From Acidobacteriota bacterium (GTDB lineage: Bacteria; Acidobacteriota; Holophagae; Acanthopleuribacterales; Acanthopleuribacteraceae): a stretch of DNA of 64,000 nt. This document shows, piece by piece, positions 28,740 through 38,006 of this stretch. Each line of letters opens with the position of its first letter. Position 1 is the first letter of the stretch. A program made the position numbers and the translations under genes. Under the pieces are notes generated by a model. It was not told where the DNA came from and made no database searches. It worked only from the letters and a program-made list of their open reading frames with translations. The stretch covers positions 16,965 through 80,964 of the forward strand of contig JASJCB010000027.1 in NCBI GenBank assembly GCA_030066195.1, in the 5' to 3' direction.

Positions 28740-30071
28740 TCAGTAGACCAGACCTTCCAAAACGGCCAGGTGCATCTTCAGCACCTCCAGGCCCTGTTCG
28801 ATGCCCAGGTTTTCAGCGAGGTCGGTGGTGCGATGGTAACCGGGATAGCTGAACCATTCATCCTGAATGACCAACAGCGCGGGAATATCGGAATTGATGA
28901 AGGGTACGTGATCGCTGCCGGAGGGGCTGAGGAAAAAGCTGGTCTCCAGCGTGGTGTAATTGGTCGCGGCATCGGCGAACAGGTTCAGCAGGTCCTGGTT
29001 GTCCGCGTTGGACTCCAGGGTGATGTCGTAGACCTGATCACTGGTATAGGCAATCATGTCCATGGTCAGCGCGGCTTTGATGGTGTCCTGCTCACCGGCG
29101 GCGACGATCTGGTTGACATAATAGAAACTGCCCACCAGAAACTGTTCCTCGCCGGAGAAACCGATGAAAACCACGGTTGCCGCCGGGGGATTGGCGGCCA
29201 GAACGCGCGCCAACTCTAAAACGCCGGCAGTGCCGCTGGCGTTGTCCTCGGCGCCCGGGGCGTTGTCAGCCGTGCCGCCGTCGATGTTGGAGATGGAGTC
29301 GTAATGAGCGCCGATGATGTAGATATCTTCAGGACGTTCGGTACCGGTAAGGGTCGCGATGACGTTCTGGTTGGTGGTGCTGCCGTTGGGGAAATCTTGC
29401 AGGGTGACGGACAGGCCCAGGGAGCGGAACTCATCGGCCAGGTAGTCGCGGGCAATTTCTATATCGCTGCTGAAGGAGTTGCGGCTGAGGCAATGCAACT
29501 TGTACAGATCATTGAACCAACGCTGACCGTCCAATTGACCGATCAGTGCTTCCACATCGGCACGTTTGGCGGCTTTTTGGCGCGGCGGCAGGTTCTCGGC
29601 GCGGCAACCCAGGGCGGTATCGGGCTGAAAGGCGAACCAGCGGCTGTGGCAACCGTGCCCGCCGTGGAACAGGGTGTCCAGTTGCTCCACATCGGGTTCG
29701 GCATGTAGCAGGACCACGCTGTAACGACTGCTCTGAGCCAGGACGGTTCCTTCCAGTAGTTGGAGGTCGTCGTGATGGGCGCTGATGACCACCAGGTTGC
29801 GGTCGTTGACGCGAACGGGCAGGACTTCGGCGCGGGGAACGGGCAGGGCGCCGCGATCGGCGCGAATGAGCAAGCTGTCGCGAACTTCCACCCACCAATG
29901 CACGCGATCGTCGGCCTTCAGCTTTTCCAGGGCGCGATAACCCATGTCGCGAATATCGATTCGCGCGTAACAGGGCCGAACCTCGGGAACACGCGGCTCT
30001 CGCTCGCCCCAGGCGGTTAAAAGCAGCGCTCCCAGCAGCACCGACAGCATGTGTTTTTTGGTTTTGCTCAT
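28740..30071 (-). CDS. Secreted/lipoprotein-like M28 aminopeptidase
   Basis: 443 residues from ATG 30071 with AGGAGA 7 bases upstream. An N-terminal hydrophobic segment (MLSVLLGALLLTAWG) is a signal sequence. The first 200 residues are a less conserved pro-region; the catalytic M28 domain follows with GAHYDS, GAEDNASG, GFSGEEQFLVGS (Glu-Glu), MDMIAY and YHRTTDL. All metal and catalytic positions are present, so it should be active as an exported aminopeptidase, probably in the periplasm or outside the cell. It stands apart from the recR cluster behind it (100 bases, no overlap). Confidence 0.9.
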   Translation of the reverse strand: MSKTKKHMLSVLLGALLLTAWGEREPRVPEVRPCYARIDIRDMGYRALEKLKADDRVHWWVEVRDSLLIRADRGALPVPRAEVLPVRVNDRNLVVISAHHDDLQLLEGTVLAQSSRYSVVLLHAEPDVEQLDTLFHGGHGCHSRWFAFQPDTALGCRAENLPPRQKAAKRADVEALIGQLDGQRWFNDLYKLHCLSRNSFSSDIEIARDYLADEFRSLGLSVTLQDFPNGSTTNQNVIATLTGTERPEDIYIIGAHYDSISNIDGGTADNAPGAEDNASGTAGVLELARVLAANPPAATVVFIGFSGEEQFLVGSFYYVNQIVAAGEQDTIKAALTMDMIAYTSDQVYDITLESNADNQDLLNLFADAATNYTTLETSFFLSPSGSDHVPFINSDIPALLVIQDEWFSYPGYHRTTDLAENLGIEQGLEVLKMHLAVLEGLVY

Positions 30072-30170
30072 GACCCGTTCTCCTGTCCGCAACACTGGTT
30101 CCATAATAACGCGAGTACCGGGCGACTTCAAGCGATCACCATTGCTCAGATTTGGGACATGTAGGGGCAT

Positions 30171-30767
30171 TCACAGCAAGGGGCGGCGGTTGGTGATGGC
30201 TTTGGCCATGGTGATTTCGTCCACGTAGTCCAGGTTGCCGCCGATGGGGACGCCTACCGCGATCCGGGTGATTTTCAGGTTGCGGTCGGCCAGGGCGTCG
30301 GCCAGGAACATGGCGGTCGCCTCGCCTTCAACCGTGGGGTTGGTGGCCAGGATGACTTCGCTAATCGGGTCCTTGTCCAAACGGGCGAAGAGTTCATTGA
30401 CGCGCAGTTCGTCGGGTCCGATGCCGTTGACCGGGGACAGCACTCCTTGCAGCACGTGATAGTAGCCGTCGAAACTGCCCGAGCGCTCGATGTTGTTCAC
30501 GTTGACCGCGTCCTCCACCACGCAGAGCAGGCCCTCGCGCCGGTTGGTCATGCTGCAAATACTGCACAGGGAGGTTTCGCTGATGTTGTAACAGCGTTCG
30601 CACCAGCGCAGCTTTTCTTTCATCTCGCGCAGGGCATCGGCCAGATCGACGGCGAAGCGGTTCTCCTGGTTGAGCACGAAGTAGGCCAGCCTTTGCGCGG
30701 TTTTCTTTCCGATCCCCGGCATGGCCGCAAAACTTTGGATGACGCGGTCCAGGGCGCTGTCGTTCAT
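30171..30767 (-). CDS. recR: Recombination mediator RecR
   Basis: 198 residues. Helix-hairpin-helix at the start (SFAAMPGIGKKTAQRLAYF), a C4 zinc finger (CERC...CSIC), then a Toprim domain (VVEDAVNVNNIER, the NPTVEGEATAMFLADAL segment) and the Walker-like GVPIGGNLDYVDEITM tail. RecR loads RecA at gaps with RecF/RecO. Start overlaps the ybaB stop by 4 bases (ATGA), the standard dnaX-ybaB-recR operon order. Confidence 0.97.
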   Translation of the reverse strand: MNDSALDRVIQSFAAMPGIGKKTAQRLAYFVLNQENRFAVDLADALREMKEKLRWCERCYNISETSLCSICSMTNRREGLLCVVEDAVNVNNIERSGSFDGYYHVLQGVLSPVNGIGPDELRVNELFARLDKDPISEVILATNPTVEGEATAMFLADALADRNLKITRIAVGVPIGGNLDYVDEITMAKAITNRRPLL

Positions 30768-31072
30768 TGCTTGAACATGTTCATGATCGAGGAAAGGTCC
30801 AGGTTATCCAAGTTGGGTGTGCGTTCGCCCACCCGGCGGTCCGCCTCCGAATAAGCGCCGTTGAGTGCGGCCAGGATGGTGTCGGCCAGCATTTCCGCAT
30901 CGCCCATGGCGTCTTGCGAGATTTCCAGGCTGGTGACTTCCTTGTTCCCGTTGATGACCACGTTAACCGCACCGCCGCCCGCGCTGAAGGGAATCTTCAT
31001 TTGGGCCAAACCGTCTTGGTGCTGCTTTTGAAAGGCCTTGGCCTGCTCCATGATTTGCTGCATGTCGATCAA
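30764..31072 (-). CDS. ybaB: YbaB/EbfC nucleoid-associated protein
   Basis: 102 residues; helical ends (MQQIMEQAKAFQKQHQDGL) around a central sheet with VNVVINGNKEVTSLEIS, typical of YbaB/EbfC dimers that bind DNA without strong sequence preference. It lies 3 bases after the dnaX tau stop and overlaps recR. Confidence 0.95.
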   Translation of the reverse strand: MIDMQQIMEQAKAFQKQHQDGLAQMKIPFSAGGGAVNVVINGNKEVTSLEISQDAMGDAEMLADTILAALNGAYSEADRRVGERTPNLDNLDLSSIMNMFKQ

Positions 31073-31075
31073 GGT

Positions 31076-32757
31076 TCACTCCTTCTTTTCGTCGAGAATC
31101 GTGTTGTTCACGATGGTTCCGTTGAAGTTTTCCAGAACAAACTTCACCACTGGATTCGATTTTACTATTTCCAGCGCGTCCTGGTCTCTTTTTTGCGCTT
31201 GGGCAATGGAGGGATCGTTGCCGATCATGAAATGGATGTCGAAGGGCCGCCCGAAATGTTCGGCGGACAGGTCTTCCAGGATCTTGTAGTTTTGGGGCGA
31301 CTTGATCATGGGGATCAGGTTGGCGTGGCGTTTATCCAAATAGAACATGACCCGACCGCCCTGGCGGCTCACTCGATAAGCGTTGCCGATGAGCGCCTTC
31401 AGGCCCGGTTTGGCCTTTTTCATGATTTGATCCAGAAACGGTTTGGCGTCCGCTGCCTCCCGACCGCCGGAATCGGCCGGCGCGGGTTGGGGTTCACCGG
31501 CGTCGGGCTTGGGCTTGTCGACTTTGGCCGTTTCGCGAAGCGTGCGATGCACGGAAGGCGCGGGAACCACGGGTTGTTTCCGAACGGGCGGATCATTCAG
31601 TTTTTTTTTTCGTCGCCTTGCAGCGCGGTCAAATCGCGGAGGTTGCCCAGTAGTTCTTCCAGGGGAATGAGCTTTTTCATTTCCAAAAGCTTGAGGAAGA
31701 CCAGCTCGAAGGCGTAGCGCGGTTCGGAGGCCTGGCGGAAGACCGGTTCGTGGCTGACCAGAACGTCGAGAATCCGCACCAGGTCCGAAATCCCCAACTC
31801 TTCCAACAGACTGAGGTGCTCGCGGCCGTGGCCGTAGGTGCGCACCACCAGGTCGGCGGGGTCGGTAACGCTTTTCATGACCACGGAATCGCGGATGAAG
31901 CCGGTAAAAGTGTCGTAGACCTGCTTCAGGTCGTGGCCGTAGTGCACCAGTTCGTTGATGCGCGAGAAGATGCGCTCGGCGGAGCCGGAGTTCAAGCCGC
32001 CAAGCAGGTCAATGAGGTTGGTGTCCTCGACCACGCCCAGGATGGACTTCACGTCCAAGCCGGAGATCTTTTCGGAAGATGCGGCCACGATTTGATCAAA
32101 GATGGAAAGGGCGTCACGCATGGAACCGCCGGCCGCCTGGGCAATCAGGGAAACGCCCTCGTCCTCGATTTCCAGGTTCTGGGCCTCGGCGATCATCTTC
32201 AGCCGCTCTTCTATCTTATATAGAGGGATCTGGCGGAACTCGAACTGCTGGGTCCGCGACAGAATGGTGGCGGGAATCTTGTGCAGCTCGGTGGTGGCCA
32301 TGATGAATAGGACATGGGGCGGCGGCTCTTCCAGGGTTTTGAGCAGCGCGTTGAAGGCGCTGGTGGAGAGCATGTGCACTTCGTCGATGATGTAGATCTT
32401 GTAGCGGTCGCGGCTGGAATTGTAGCGCACCAGTTCGCGCAGCTCGCGGATATTGTCCACGCTGTTGTTGGAGGCCGCGTCGATTTCGACCACGTCCATG
32501 GAATTGCCGTCGCGGATCTCGGTGCAACTGGAACACTCGCCGCAGGGAGTTTCGGTGGGACCCTTCTCGCAGTTGAGCGCCTTGGCGAAGATGCGCGCGG
32601 AGGAAGTTTTGCCCGATCCGCGCAGCCCGGCAAACAGGTAGGCATGGTGGAGCCGATTCGATTTGATGGCATTTTTCAACGTCTGGGAGACAACGTCCTG
32701 CCCTACCAGATCATCGAAAGTTTGGGGCCGCCATTCGAGGGCGGTTACTTGAGCCAT
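31076..32757 (-). CDS. dnaX: DNA polymerase III subunits tau (via -1 frameshift) and gamma
   Basis: ATG at 32757 (MAQVTALEWRPQTFDDL) with GGGGAG upstream. The zero frame encodes clamp-loader gamma of 386 residues: Walker A GLRGSGKTSSARIFAKAL, a zinc-binding Cys set (CEKG...CGECSSC), Walker B IYIIDEVHML and sensor 1, ending at a TGA at 31599-31597 directly after ten A residues. Slipping by -1 in that run opens the frame KLNDPPVRKQPVV that runs to 31076 (tau, about 560 residues). The extension has the DnaX C-terminal domain (FLDQIMKKAKPGLKALIG, DLSAEHFGRPFDIHFMIG, NPVVKFVLENFNGTIV). I therefore do not call the frame at 31076-31570 a separate gene. Cluster order: tRNA-Ser, SRP RNA, dnaX, ybaB, recR. 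Confidence 0.9.
31601..31610 (-). promoter_or_regulatory. dnaX slippery A10 frameshift/slippage site
   Basis: Ten T on plus (ten A in the mRNA sense), one base before the zero-frame TGA. It resembles the A-runs that give gamma/tau by ribosomal -1 frameshift in E. coli or by transcriptional slippage in Thermus. Confidence 0.75.
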
Positions 32758-32791
32758 CTTCGCTCCCCGTTTAAGTCGGTCCCATTTAAGA

Positions 32792-32898
32792 GGTGGAACA
32801 GCCAGACACCGGTGCACGAGAAAATCCGCTTAGTGCTGCTCCCGTCAGGGCCTGACACGGTTCACGGCATCTCGTCACCGATGCCTGACTCTTCCACC
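32792..32898 (-). ncRNA. ffs: Signal recognition particle RNA (small bacterial type)
   Basis: The minus strand contains TGTCAGGCCCTGACGG followed by GAGCAGCACTAAG, the nearly invariant SRP RNA helix-8 tip that binds Ffh. The ends pair: GGTGGAA (32898-32892) with TTCCACC (32798-32792). It lies between tRNA-Ser and dnaX, the order known from Bacillus. About 107 nt; exact ends approximate. Confidence 0.92.
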
Positions 32899-32913
32899 CG
32901 AAGCGCGGGGGTT

Positions 32914-33003
<90 letters not shown>

Positions 33004-33021
33004 GTTCAGGCACCGAAGAGT

Positions 33022-33049
33022 ATCATAAGCTTTCAGCGCGATGCAACAA
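33022..33049 (-). promoter_or_regulatory. Promoter of the tRNA-Ser/ffs/dnaX cluster
   Basis: On the minus strand TTGTTG (33049-33044), 16-base spacer, TATGAT (33027-33022), about 20 bases before the tRNA 5' end. Confidence 0.55.
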
Positions 33050-33130
33050 CGTTTCTGAAAAAAGTTGGTAACACCGGTTTTTAAAGGCCGGGGACCTCGG
33101 ACCCTCGAAATAATCGGGGTGTTTTCCGCC

Positions 33131-33271
33131 TCACACCTCGAAATGCAGGTCCGGGACGATGGGCCCGAAACCCTTGCGGCTGGTCTCCTTGAAGTAGGCG
33201 TCCATATGTTTGCCGTTTTCGTACATCTTCTCGATTACCAGGTCCAGGCTGATGCGGTGATCTTTCAGGGT
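33131..33271 (-). pseudogene. Duplicated 3' fragment of sdaA
   Basis: These 141 bases match the last 141 bases of the intact serine dehydratase gene (34905-35045) without gaps and with only a handful of substitutions, including the stop codon. The similarity ends abruptly at both sides. No start is available, so it is a gene fragment. Intact copy and fragment bracket the genes at 33411-34688. A short hairpin (GGGCTA/TAGCCC, 33300-33320) lies just beyond. Confidence 0.9.
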
Positions 33272-33410
33272 ACTCGCCCGGCGTTGCATACAGCGACCGG
33301 GGCTAATAGCTCGATAGCCCTTAGCCGCCGTCGTAATAAATGGTCATATTTTCCGGTTTCACATCTTTGTCGGGCACCCTGTCTCACCTGGTCCAAAGCC
33401 GAAGAGACTT

Positions 33411-34397
33411 TTACTCTCCCAAGGCGGTGCGAATTTGTGCCAGTGAATACACCTGGATCATGGCTTCTTCCTGTGAGAGCAAGACCAGATGAGCGCCGTC
33501 ATCGATGTTGATTCTATGCAGAGGCGCCGGCATTTGCTTTTTAAAAGAAACATGACCTGTTTTCAGGCTCATGCGGTACAAGGTAACCAACATGGGTTTG
33601 CGGTCGTCTTCCGTTTGGCTTTCCTCATCACCGACCAGAAACCATATGTGCTCCGGGCTTTCCACGGCGACATCGAACAGAGGCAAGCCGAAGCGGTAGT
33701 ATTTTATCTTTCGCGGTCGGTGTTTCAAGATGGCATCACCCAATGGGTCTCGTTCTACCTCTTTTTTGTACAGTTCCAAGGGGACCGTTCTTTCCTTGAT
33801 GAGAACACCCTGTCTATCGTAAACCTCAAAGGCGCCCCTGGCTTTGACGATCAAGAGATGGTTCGCATCCAGGCGGACGGGCCATGCGTTGGAGAGATGA
33901 AAGCCGATGCCTGTATCGTCTTTCAACTTGCCAAGCAGCCGGCCGGTATCTATTTCTTTCAACACAAACCGGCGTTTGAAGGCTTCTTCGAAGTGCAGCT
34001 TTTGAAAACGAGCGCCGTCCGGCAGGTAGTGCAGTCTCTGGTCAAGGGCTTCTTTATTCACGAAGGTCCCCTCCAAAGTGAAAAGAGACCGGGAACGGCC
34101 ATACCGCTCGGTGATCAGTAACTTCCCCTCGAAAAGGTCCAAAGTAACGGGTTGATGTCTGAACTCATCGCCGGCCTCACCCAAACTGCCGATGGATTGG
34201 ACAAACCCATCACGTCCAAAGACCAGGACAGGATGCCCTTCTTCGGCAAGGTAAAGCTTCCCCTGTTTAAATAAGGCATCATAGGGATAAGACAAGAAAT
34301 GATCACCTAGAAAGGGTCGGCTGTCATCCACCTGCAAGATGGGTTTTACCGGAAGTCCCTCCGCGGTGAGGATTAGAAATAGAATGAGGGTTTCCAT
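33411..34397 (-). CDS. Hypothetical protein, probably beta-propeller
   Basis: About 328 residues from ATG 34397 (34406 possible; no strong ribosome site). The start METLILFLILTAEG is weakly hydrophobic and may be a short signal peptide. The rest has recurring strand blocks such as YDALFKQGKLYLAEEGHPVL, VTLDLFEGKLLITERYG, VRLDANHLLIVKARGAFEVYD and VESPEHIWFLVGDE, each a loop followed by a hydrophobic strand, as in 6-bladed NHL/TolB-like propellers. No catalytic motif is seen. Base composition is visibly lower in GC than its neighbours. Follows the Cys-rich peptide gene by 57 bases on the same strand, so probably co-transcribed. It lies between two copies of the sdaA 3' end, which suggests an acquired cassette. 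Confidence 0.7.
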   Translation of the reverse strand: METLILFLILTAEGLPVKPILQVDDSRPFLGDHFLSYPYDALFKQGKLYLAEEGHPVLVFGRDGFVQSIGSLGEAGDEFRHQPVTLDLFEGKLLITERYGRSRSLFTLEGTFVNKEALDQRLHYLPDGARFQKLHFEEAFKRRFVLKEIDTGRLLGKLKDDTGIGFHLSNAWPVRLDANHLLIVKARGAFEVYDRQGVLIKERTVPLELYKKEVERDPLGDAILKHRPRKIKYYRFGLPLFDVAVESPEHIWFLVGDEESQTEDDRKPMLVTLYRMSLKTGHVSFKKQMPAPLHRINIDDGAHLVLLSQEEAMIQVYSLAQIRTALGE

Positions 34398-34454
34398 AAT
34401 CGACAACCATTCACGGTCTGTGGTCCGGTCCGTTGGAAATCTTTACTTTCCAGA

Positions 34455-34688
34455 TTAAAAAAGTAATTTATCCAAGCAGGCTTGATCAACATGTCCCGGT
34501 AGGCAGTCGCCCAAGCAAGTCCAGCAGCTTCCATCGGTGCACGACCAACTGTCACTGCTGGTTGGCTTACAACAGAACCCATTGCTGCCAGGGACATTGC
34601 CGTCCTTACATTGCGTGCTGTTTAAGGCTGAAAGGCCGAAAGAGGTAACTGAAATCATTAATGAAATGAGGCAGAGCTTGCGTAACAT
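34455..34688 (-). CDS. Small secreted cysteine-rich peptide
   Basis: 77 residues; ATG with a near-perfect GGAGGGATCT site. Residues 1-21 are a signal peptide ending in LSA. The mature part of about 56 residues has eight cysteines (spacing includes FCC, SC, SC, WTC, GDC, QAC), enough for four disulfides, and is rich in Gly, Ser and Asp. No family recognised; the pattern suggests a disulfide-stabilised exported peptide or toxin-like product. It has its own promoter (34746-34774) and is followed by the propeller-like gene. Confidence 0.7.
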   Translation of the reverse strand: MLRKLCLISLMISVTSFGLSALNSTQCKDGNVPGSNGFCCKPTSSDSWSCTDGSCWTCLGDCLPGHVDQACLDKLLF

Positions 34689-34745
34689 AGATCCCTCCGG
34701 ACGGGTTCACGAACCAAATCATTTAGATAGTGCAAAACCTCTTAA

Positions 34746-34774
34746 AGAGTAGGATCTTAGAACAGGTGTGTCAA
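34746..34774 (-). promoter_or_regulatory. Promoter of the Cys-rich peptide gene
   Basis: Minus strand TTGACA (34774-34769), 17-base spacer, TACTCT (34751-34746), 58 bases before the start codon. Confidence 0.55.
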
Positions 34775-34904
34775 GAATACAGTTGGGGTTTCTTTTTGAT
34801 GCGCTGTTCCTTGAAGCCGGCGGGGCTTATAAGCAGCCATGATGCCCACGGCCAGGCCGATTTCTCATAGGCCTGACTGTGACTACCCGTGTAAGCCGGG
34901 GAAA

Positions 34905-36290
34905 TCACACCTCGAAATGCAGGTCCGGGACGATGGGCCCGAAACCCTTGCGGCTGGTCTCCTTAAAGTCGGCGTGCATGTACTTGCCGTTTTCGTACAT
35001 CTTCTCGATCACCAGGTCCAGGCTGATGCGGTGATCTTTCAGGGTGATGGCGTGTTGGGCGGCCGCCAGCGCCTTCTGGGCGAAGATGCCGTTGCGTTCG
35101 ATGCAGGGGATCTGCACGTAACCCTTCATAGGCGTGCATTCCAGGCCCAGCGAGTGTTCCATGGCAATCTCGGCCGCGTATTCCGTGTCCCGGATATCGC
35201 CGCCGAACAGCTGGCAGACCGCGCCCGCCGCCATCGAACAGGCCGCGCCTACCTCGCCCTGGCAGCCCACCTCCGACCCGGAGATGGAGGCGTTGGCCTG
35301 GATCAGGCCGCCGATGCCGGCCGCCGTGAACAGCACCTCCACGATCTCGTCGTCGCTGAAATCGTCCAGGTATTGGCCGGCGTACAAAACACCCGGCAGC
35401 ACGCCGGCGCCGCCGTTGGTGGGCGCCGTGACCACCCGGCCCGAGGCCGCGTTTTCCTCGCTGACCGCGTAGGCGAAGGCGGTGGCGTAACGGCAGATAT
35501 CGTTGCTGGCGAAGATGCCGCGCCGTTTGGGTCTGACCGCGGCCTCCAGCAATTGCGGCGCGCGCCGCTTCACCTGCAAGACGCCGGGAAGAACGGTTTC
35601 CGTGGGTTTCAATCCTCGCTCCACACAACGCTTCATCACGTCCCAAAAGCGGTGCATGCGACCCACCACTTCGTCCACTGTCTGACCCTCCAGGGCGGCC
35701 GTATTCTGTTTGACGATGTCCGACAAGGGCAGGCCGTGCTTGCTTGCGTAGGCCAACCACTCCGACGCCTTGCGGTAGGGAAACGGTTCCGTCTCAGTGT
35801 CCTCGCGGTCCCCATGACCCTCTTCCTGAACCATGCCGCCGCCCACGGAATAGTAGTTGCGTTGGAAGACCACGGCGCCGTCGGCATCGAGCAGCGACAG
35901 GTTCATGCCGTTTTCATGGCCGGGCAGGCGCTTGAACGGCGACCACACGAAATCCTTGACCGGGTTGAACGCGATCTCTTTCACGCCCAGGCTCAGCATG
36001 CCCGAGGTCGTGGTTCGAGCCAGGGCCGTGTTGATCTTCTCCAGATCGTCGGTGACCGGGTCCAAACCCATCAAGCCGGCGATAATGGCGTTGTCGGTAA
36101 GGTGGCCCTTGCCCGTACGCGCCAGCGACCAATAGAGATGGATCTTCAAACGGTCGAAGTCCTTGACGCCCTCTTCTTGAATCAGGCGACGGAACATATT
36201 ACCAATGAGAATCGGTCCGTGAGTGTGCGAGGAACTGGGGCCCACCGACATTTTGAAGGTCTGGAAGGCACCGATACTGGAAGCGCGCAT
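34905..36290 (-). CDS. sdaA: L-serine dehydratase, single-chain iron-sulfur type
   Basis: 461 residues from ATG 36290, with GAGGTGAT upstream (a GTG at 36299 is less likely). The N-terminal beta domain contains [13 protein letters not shown], and the C-terminal alpha domain has [15 protein letters not shown], the [20 protein letters not shown] segment and [10 protein letters not shown], whose cysteines hold the [4Fe-4S] cluster. It deaminates L-serine to pyruvate. Its last 141 bases are duplicated at 33131-33271. Confidence 0.96.
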   Translation of the reverse strand: MRASSIGAFQTFKMSVGPSSSHTHGPILIGNMFRRLIQEEGVKDFDRLKIHLYWSLARTGKGHLTDNAIIAGLMGLDPVTDDLEKINTALARTTTSGMLSLGVKEIAFNPVKDFVWSPFKRLPGHENGMNLSLLDADGAVVFQRNYYSVGGGMVQEEGHGDREDTETEPFPYRKASEWLAYASKHGLPLSDIVKQNTAALEGQTVDEVVGRMHRFWDVMKRCVERGLKPTETVLPGVLQVKRRAPQLLEAAVRPKRRGIFASNDICRYATAFAYAVSEENAASGRVVTAPTNGGAGVLPGVLYAGQYLDDFSDDEIVEVLFTAAGIGGLIQANASISGSEVGCQGEVGAACSMAAGAVCQLFGGDIRDTEYAAEIAMEHSLGLECTPMKGYVQIPCIERNGIFAQKALAAAQHAITLKDHRISLDLVIEKMYENGKYMHADFKETSRKGFGPIVPDLHFEV

Positions 36291-36352
36291 GGGGATCACC
36301 TCAAAGGGAACTTAAAAGCAATCGATGTCGGAAAAGGGGGCGGAGCCCCGGA

Positions 36353-37457
36353 TCAACCGGCCTCGGCGGCCGACTCGCTGATCAGGTAGGCCCTGATGAA
36401 GGTTTGCAGGTCGCCCTCCATGACCTTGGTCACGTTGGAGGTTTCTACGTTGGTGCGATGGTCCTTGACCATCTGATACGGATGCATGACATAACTACGG
36501 ATCTGACTGCCGAAGGCGATTTCCTTTTTCTCGGCGGAGGAGCCGCGAATCTCGGCCTCGTTCTGCTCGATCTGTAACTGGGCCAACTTGGAACGCAGCA
36601 CCTTCATGGCGGAGGCCTTGTTCTTGTGCTGCGACCGTTCATTCTGGCACTGGGTCACAATCCCGGTGGGCAGGTGAGTGATGCGCACCGCGGAATCGGT
36701 GGTATTGACGTGCTGACCGCCCGCGCCCGAGGAACGGTAGGTGTCGATGCGCAGGTCCTTTTCGTCGATTACCACTTCGTCGTCGTTTTCGATCTCGGGG
36801 ATCACGTGCACGGCCGTAAACGAAGTGTGACGGCGCTTGCTGGCGTCAAAGGGCGAGATGCGCACCAGGCGGTGAATCCCGGATTCGGCCTTCAGGAACC
36901 CGTAGGCAAAGGGGCCTTCCACGCGAATGACCGCACCCTTGATGCCGGCTTCCTCACCGTCTTGATAGTTGAGGATCTCGGTCTTGAATCCCTGTTTCTC
37001 ACAATAGCGCAAATACATGCGATACAGCATGCTCGCCCAGTCCTGGCTTTCCGTCCCGCCGGCCCCGGGCTGAATAGTCAAGATGCCGGGGTTCTTGTCG
37101 TATTTGCCCGACAGCATCATGCGGAGTTCGGTGTCCTCTACCATACCGTAGTACTTTTCCAACAACTGGGCCAGGTCGTCTTCTACCGCTTCCCCTTCCT
37201 TCAGGAACTCCTGGTGGACCTCGATCTCTTCTTCGATCTCGTCGATCTTCTGGGCCAGTTCAACATCCTGCTGAATCTGGTTGCGTTGCTGAAGCGTGCG
37301 CTGGGCGCGTTCCTGATCGCTCCAGAAATCGGGTTCGGTGCTTAAGCTCTCCAGCTCCATAAGCTTGCGACGGTTCCCCGGCAGGTCAAAGATAACTCCG
37401 AATGCGGGCCGCCCGTTCGCGTTGCCCGTCGAGTTGTTGCAATAAAGTGTCTAACAT
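36353..37457 (-). CDS. prfB: Peptide chain release factor 2, with programmed +1 frameshift
   Basis: ATG at 37457 with GAGAGG upstream gives MLDTLLQQLDGQRERAARIR then SYL and an in-frame TGA at 37388-37386. The site reads TAT CTT TGA C, the conserved prfB frameshift site, with an internal GGAG just before it. A +1 shift gives DLPGNRRKLMELESL and the main frame, a total of about 367 residues. The GGQ motif (SSGAGGQHVNTTDSAVRI) and the SPF stop-recognition tripeptide (RISPFDASKRRH) are present. Recognises UGA/UAA; low RF2 favours the shift, giving autoregulation. Confidence 0.96.
37385..37391 (-). promoter_or_regulatory. prfB frameshift site CTTTGAC
   Basis: In-frame TGA at codon 24, preceded by TAT CTT and an internal Shine-Dalgarno-like CGGAG; identical in core to the E. 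coli site. Confidence 0.9.
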
Positions 37458-37938
37458 GTCGGCCTCTCATCTCAAATCTCACCAATCGGAAAGGATAACG
37501 TCTTTCCTCCAAATTGACAACCCGGGCAAACGCTTCATCGGGGGCTCGCCAAAGTTGTAAGAGCAGTACATTAAACAACCAAACAACACCTCATACTGCA
37601 TAAAGTCCATTTAATTTAGGGATTGATCCCGGAAGCAATCGCGTTTCAGGTTGTGGGACCTTTGTTGCTAACAGGAACAACAACGTAGCCGGCGTCTGAT
37701 ATTCGATTGTTCGAATATTTTATGCATTGCCCTCATGTGTTCCCGGGAAGAATATCGCACCGGACACGGACTTTTCATGTCTTTCCGGGAAGATTTGAGT
37801 CAATTGGGCGTGTTACCGGCTTATGTTTACGATTTTGACGAGGCCCTGCCTACCGTCCGCTTTCCCCGCTTTCCTCCAAGATATGTACAGCGAGGTCTTC
37901 CTGCTGTATGATGATGGGCCTTATGACAAGTGGGGTGC
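37458..37938. other. Divergent intergenic region prfB/purF
   Basis: About 480 bases. A 44-codon frame (37777-37911) with unremarkable composition and no ribosome site is present but not convincing. No RNA gene or riboswitch consensus could be recognised ahead of purF. Confidence 0.4.
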
Positions 37939-37967
37939 TTGCAGCTATTTGTTTTTCGTTTGATAAT
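37939..37967 (+). promoter_or_regulatory. Promoter of purF operon
   Basis: TTGCAG (37939-37944), 17-base spacer, GATAAT (37962-37967), 40 bases before the purF start. Confidence 0.55.
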
Positions 37968-38006
37968 GGTCAGTAAGGAATCGAATCGAGGGGAGGACGG
38001 TTGCCG

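Noticed and set aside
31076..31570. Independent 164-residue gene between dnaX and ybaB
   Set aside because: The frame is continuous with dnaX after a -1 shift at the A10 run and encodes the DnaX C-terminal domain.
34905..36389. Gene on the plus strand through the sdaA region
   Set aside because: The minus strand encodes a complete serine dehydratase; the plus frame is its shadow.
37777..37911. 44-codon leader gene upstream of purF
   Set aside because: No ribosome site, no recognisable sequence; overlaps nothing but is not better than chance.
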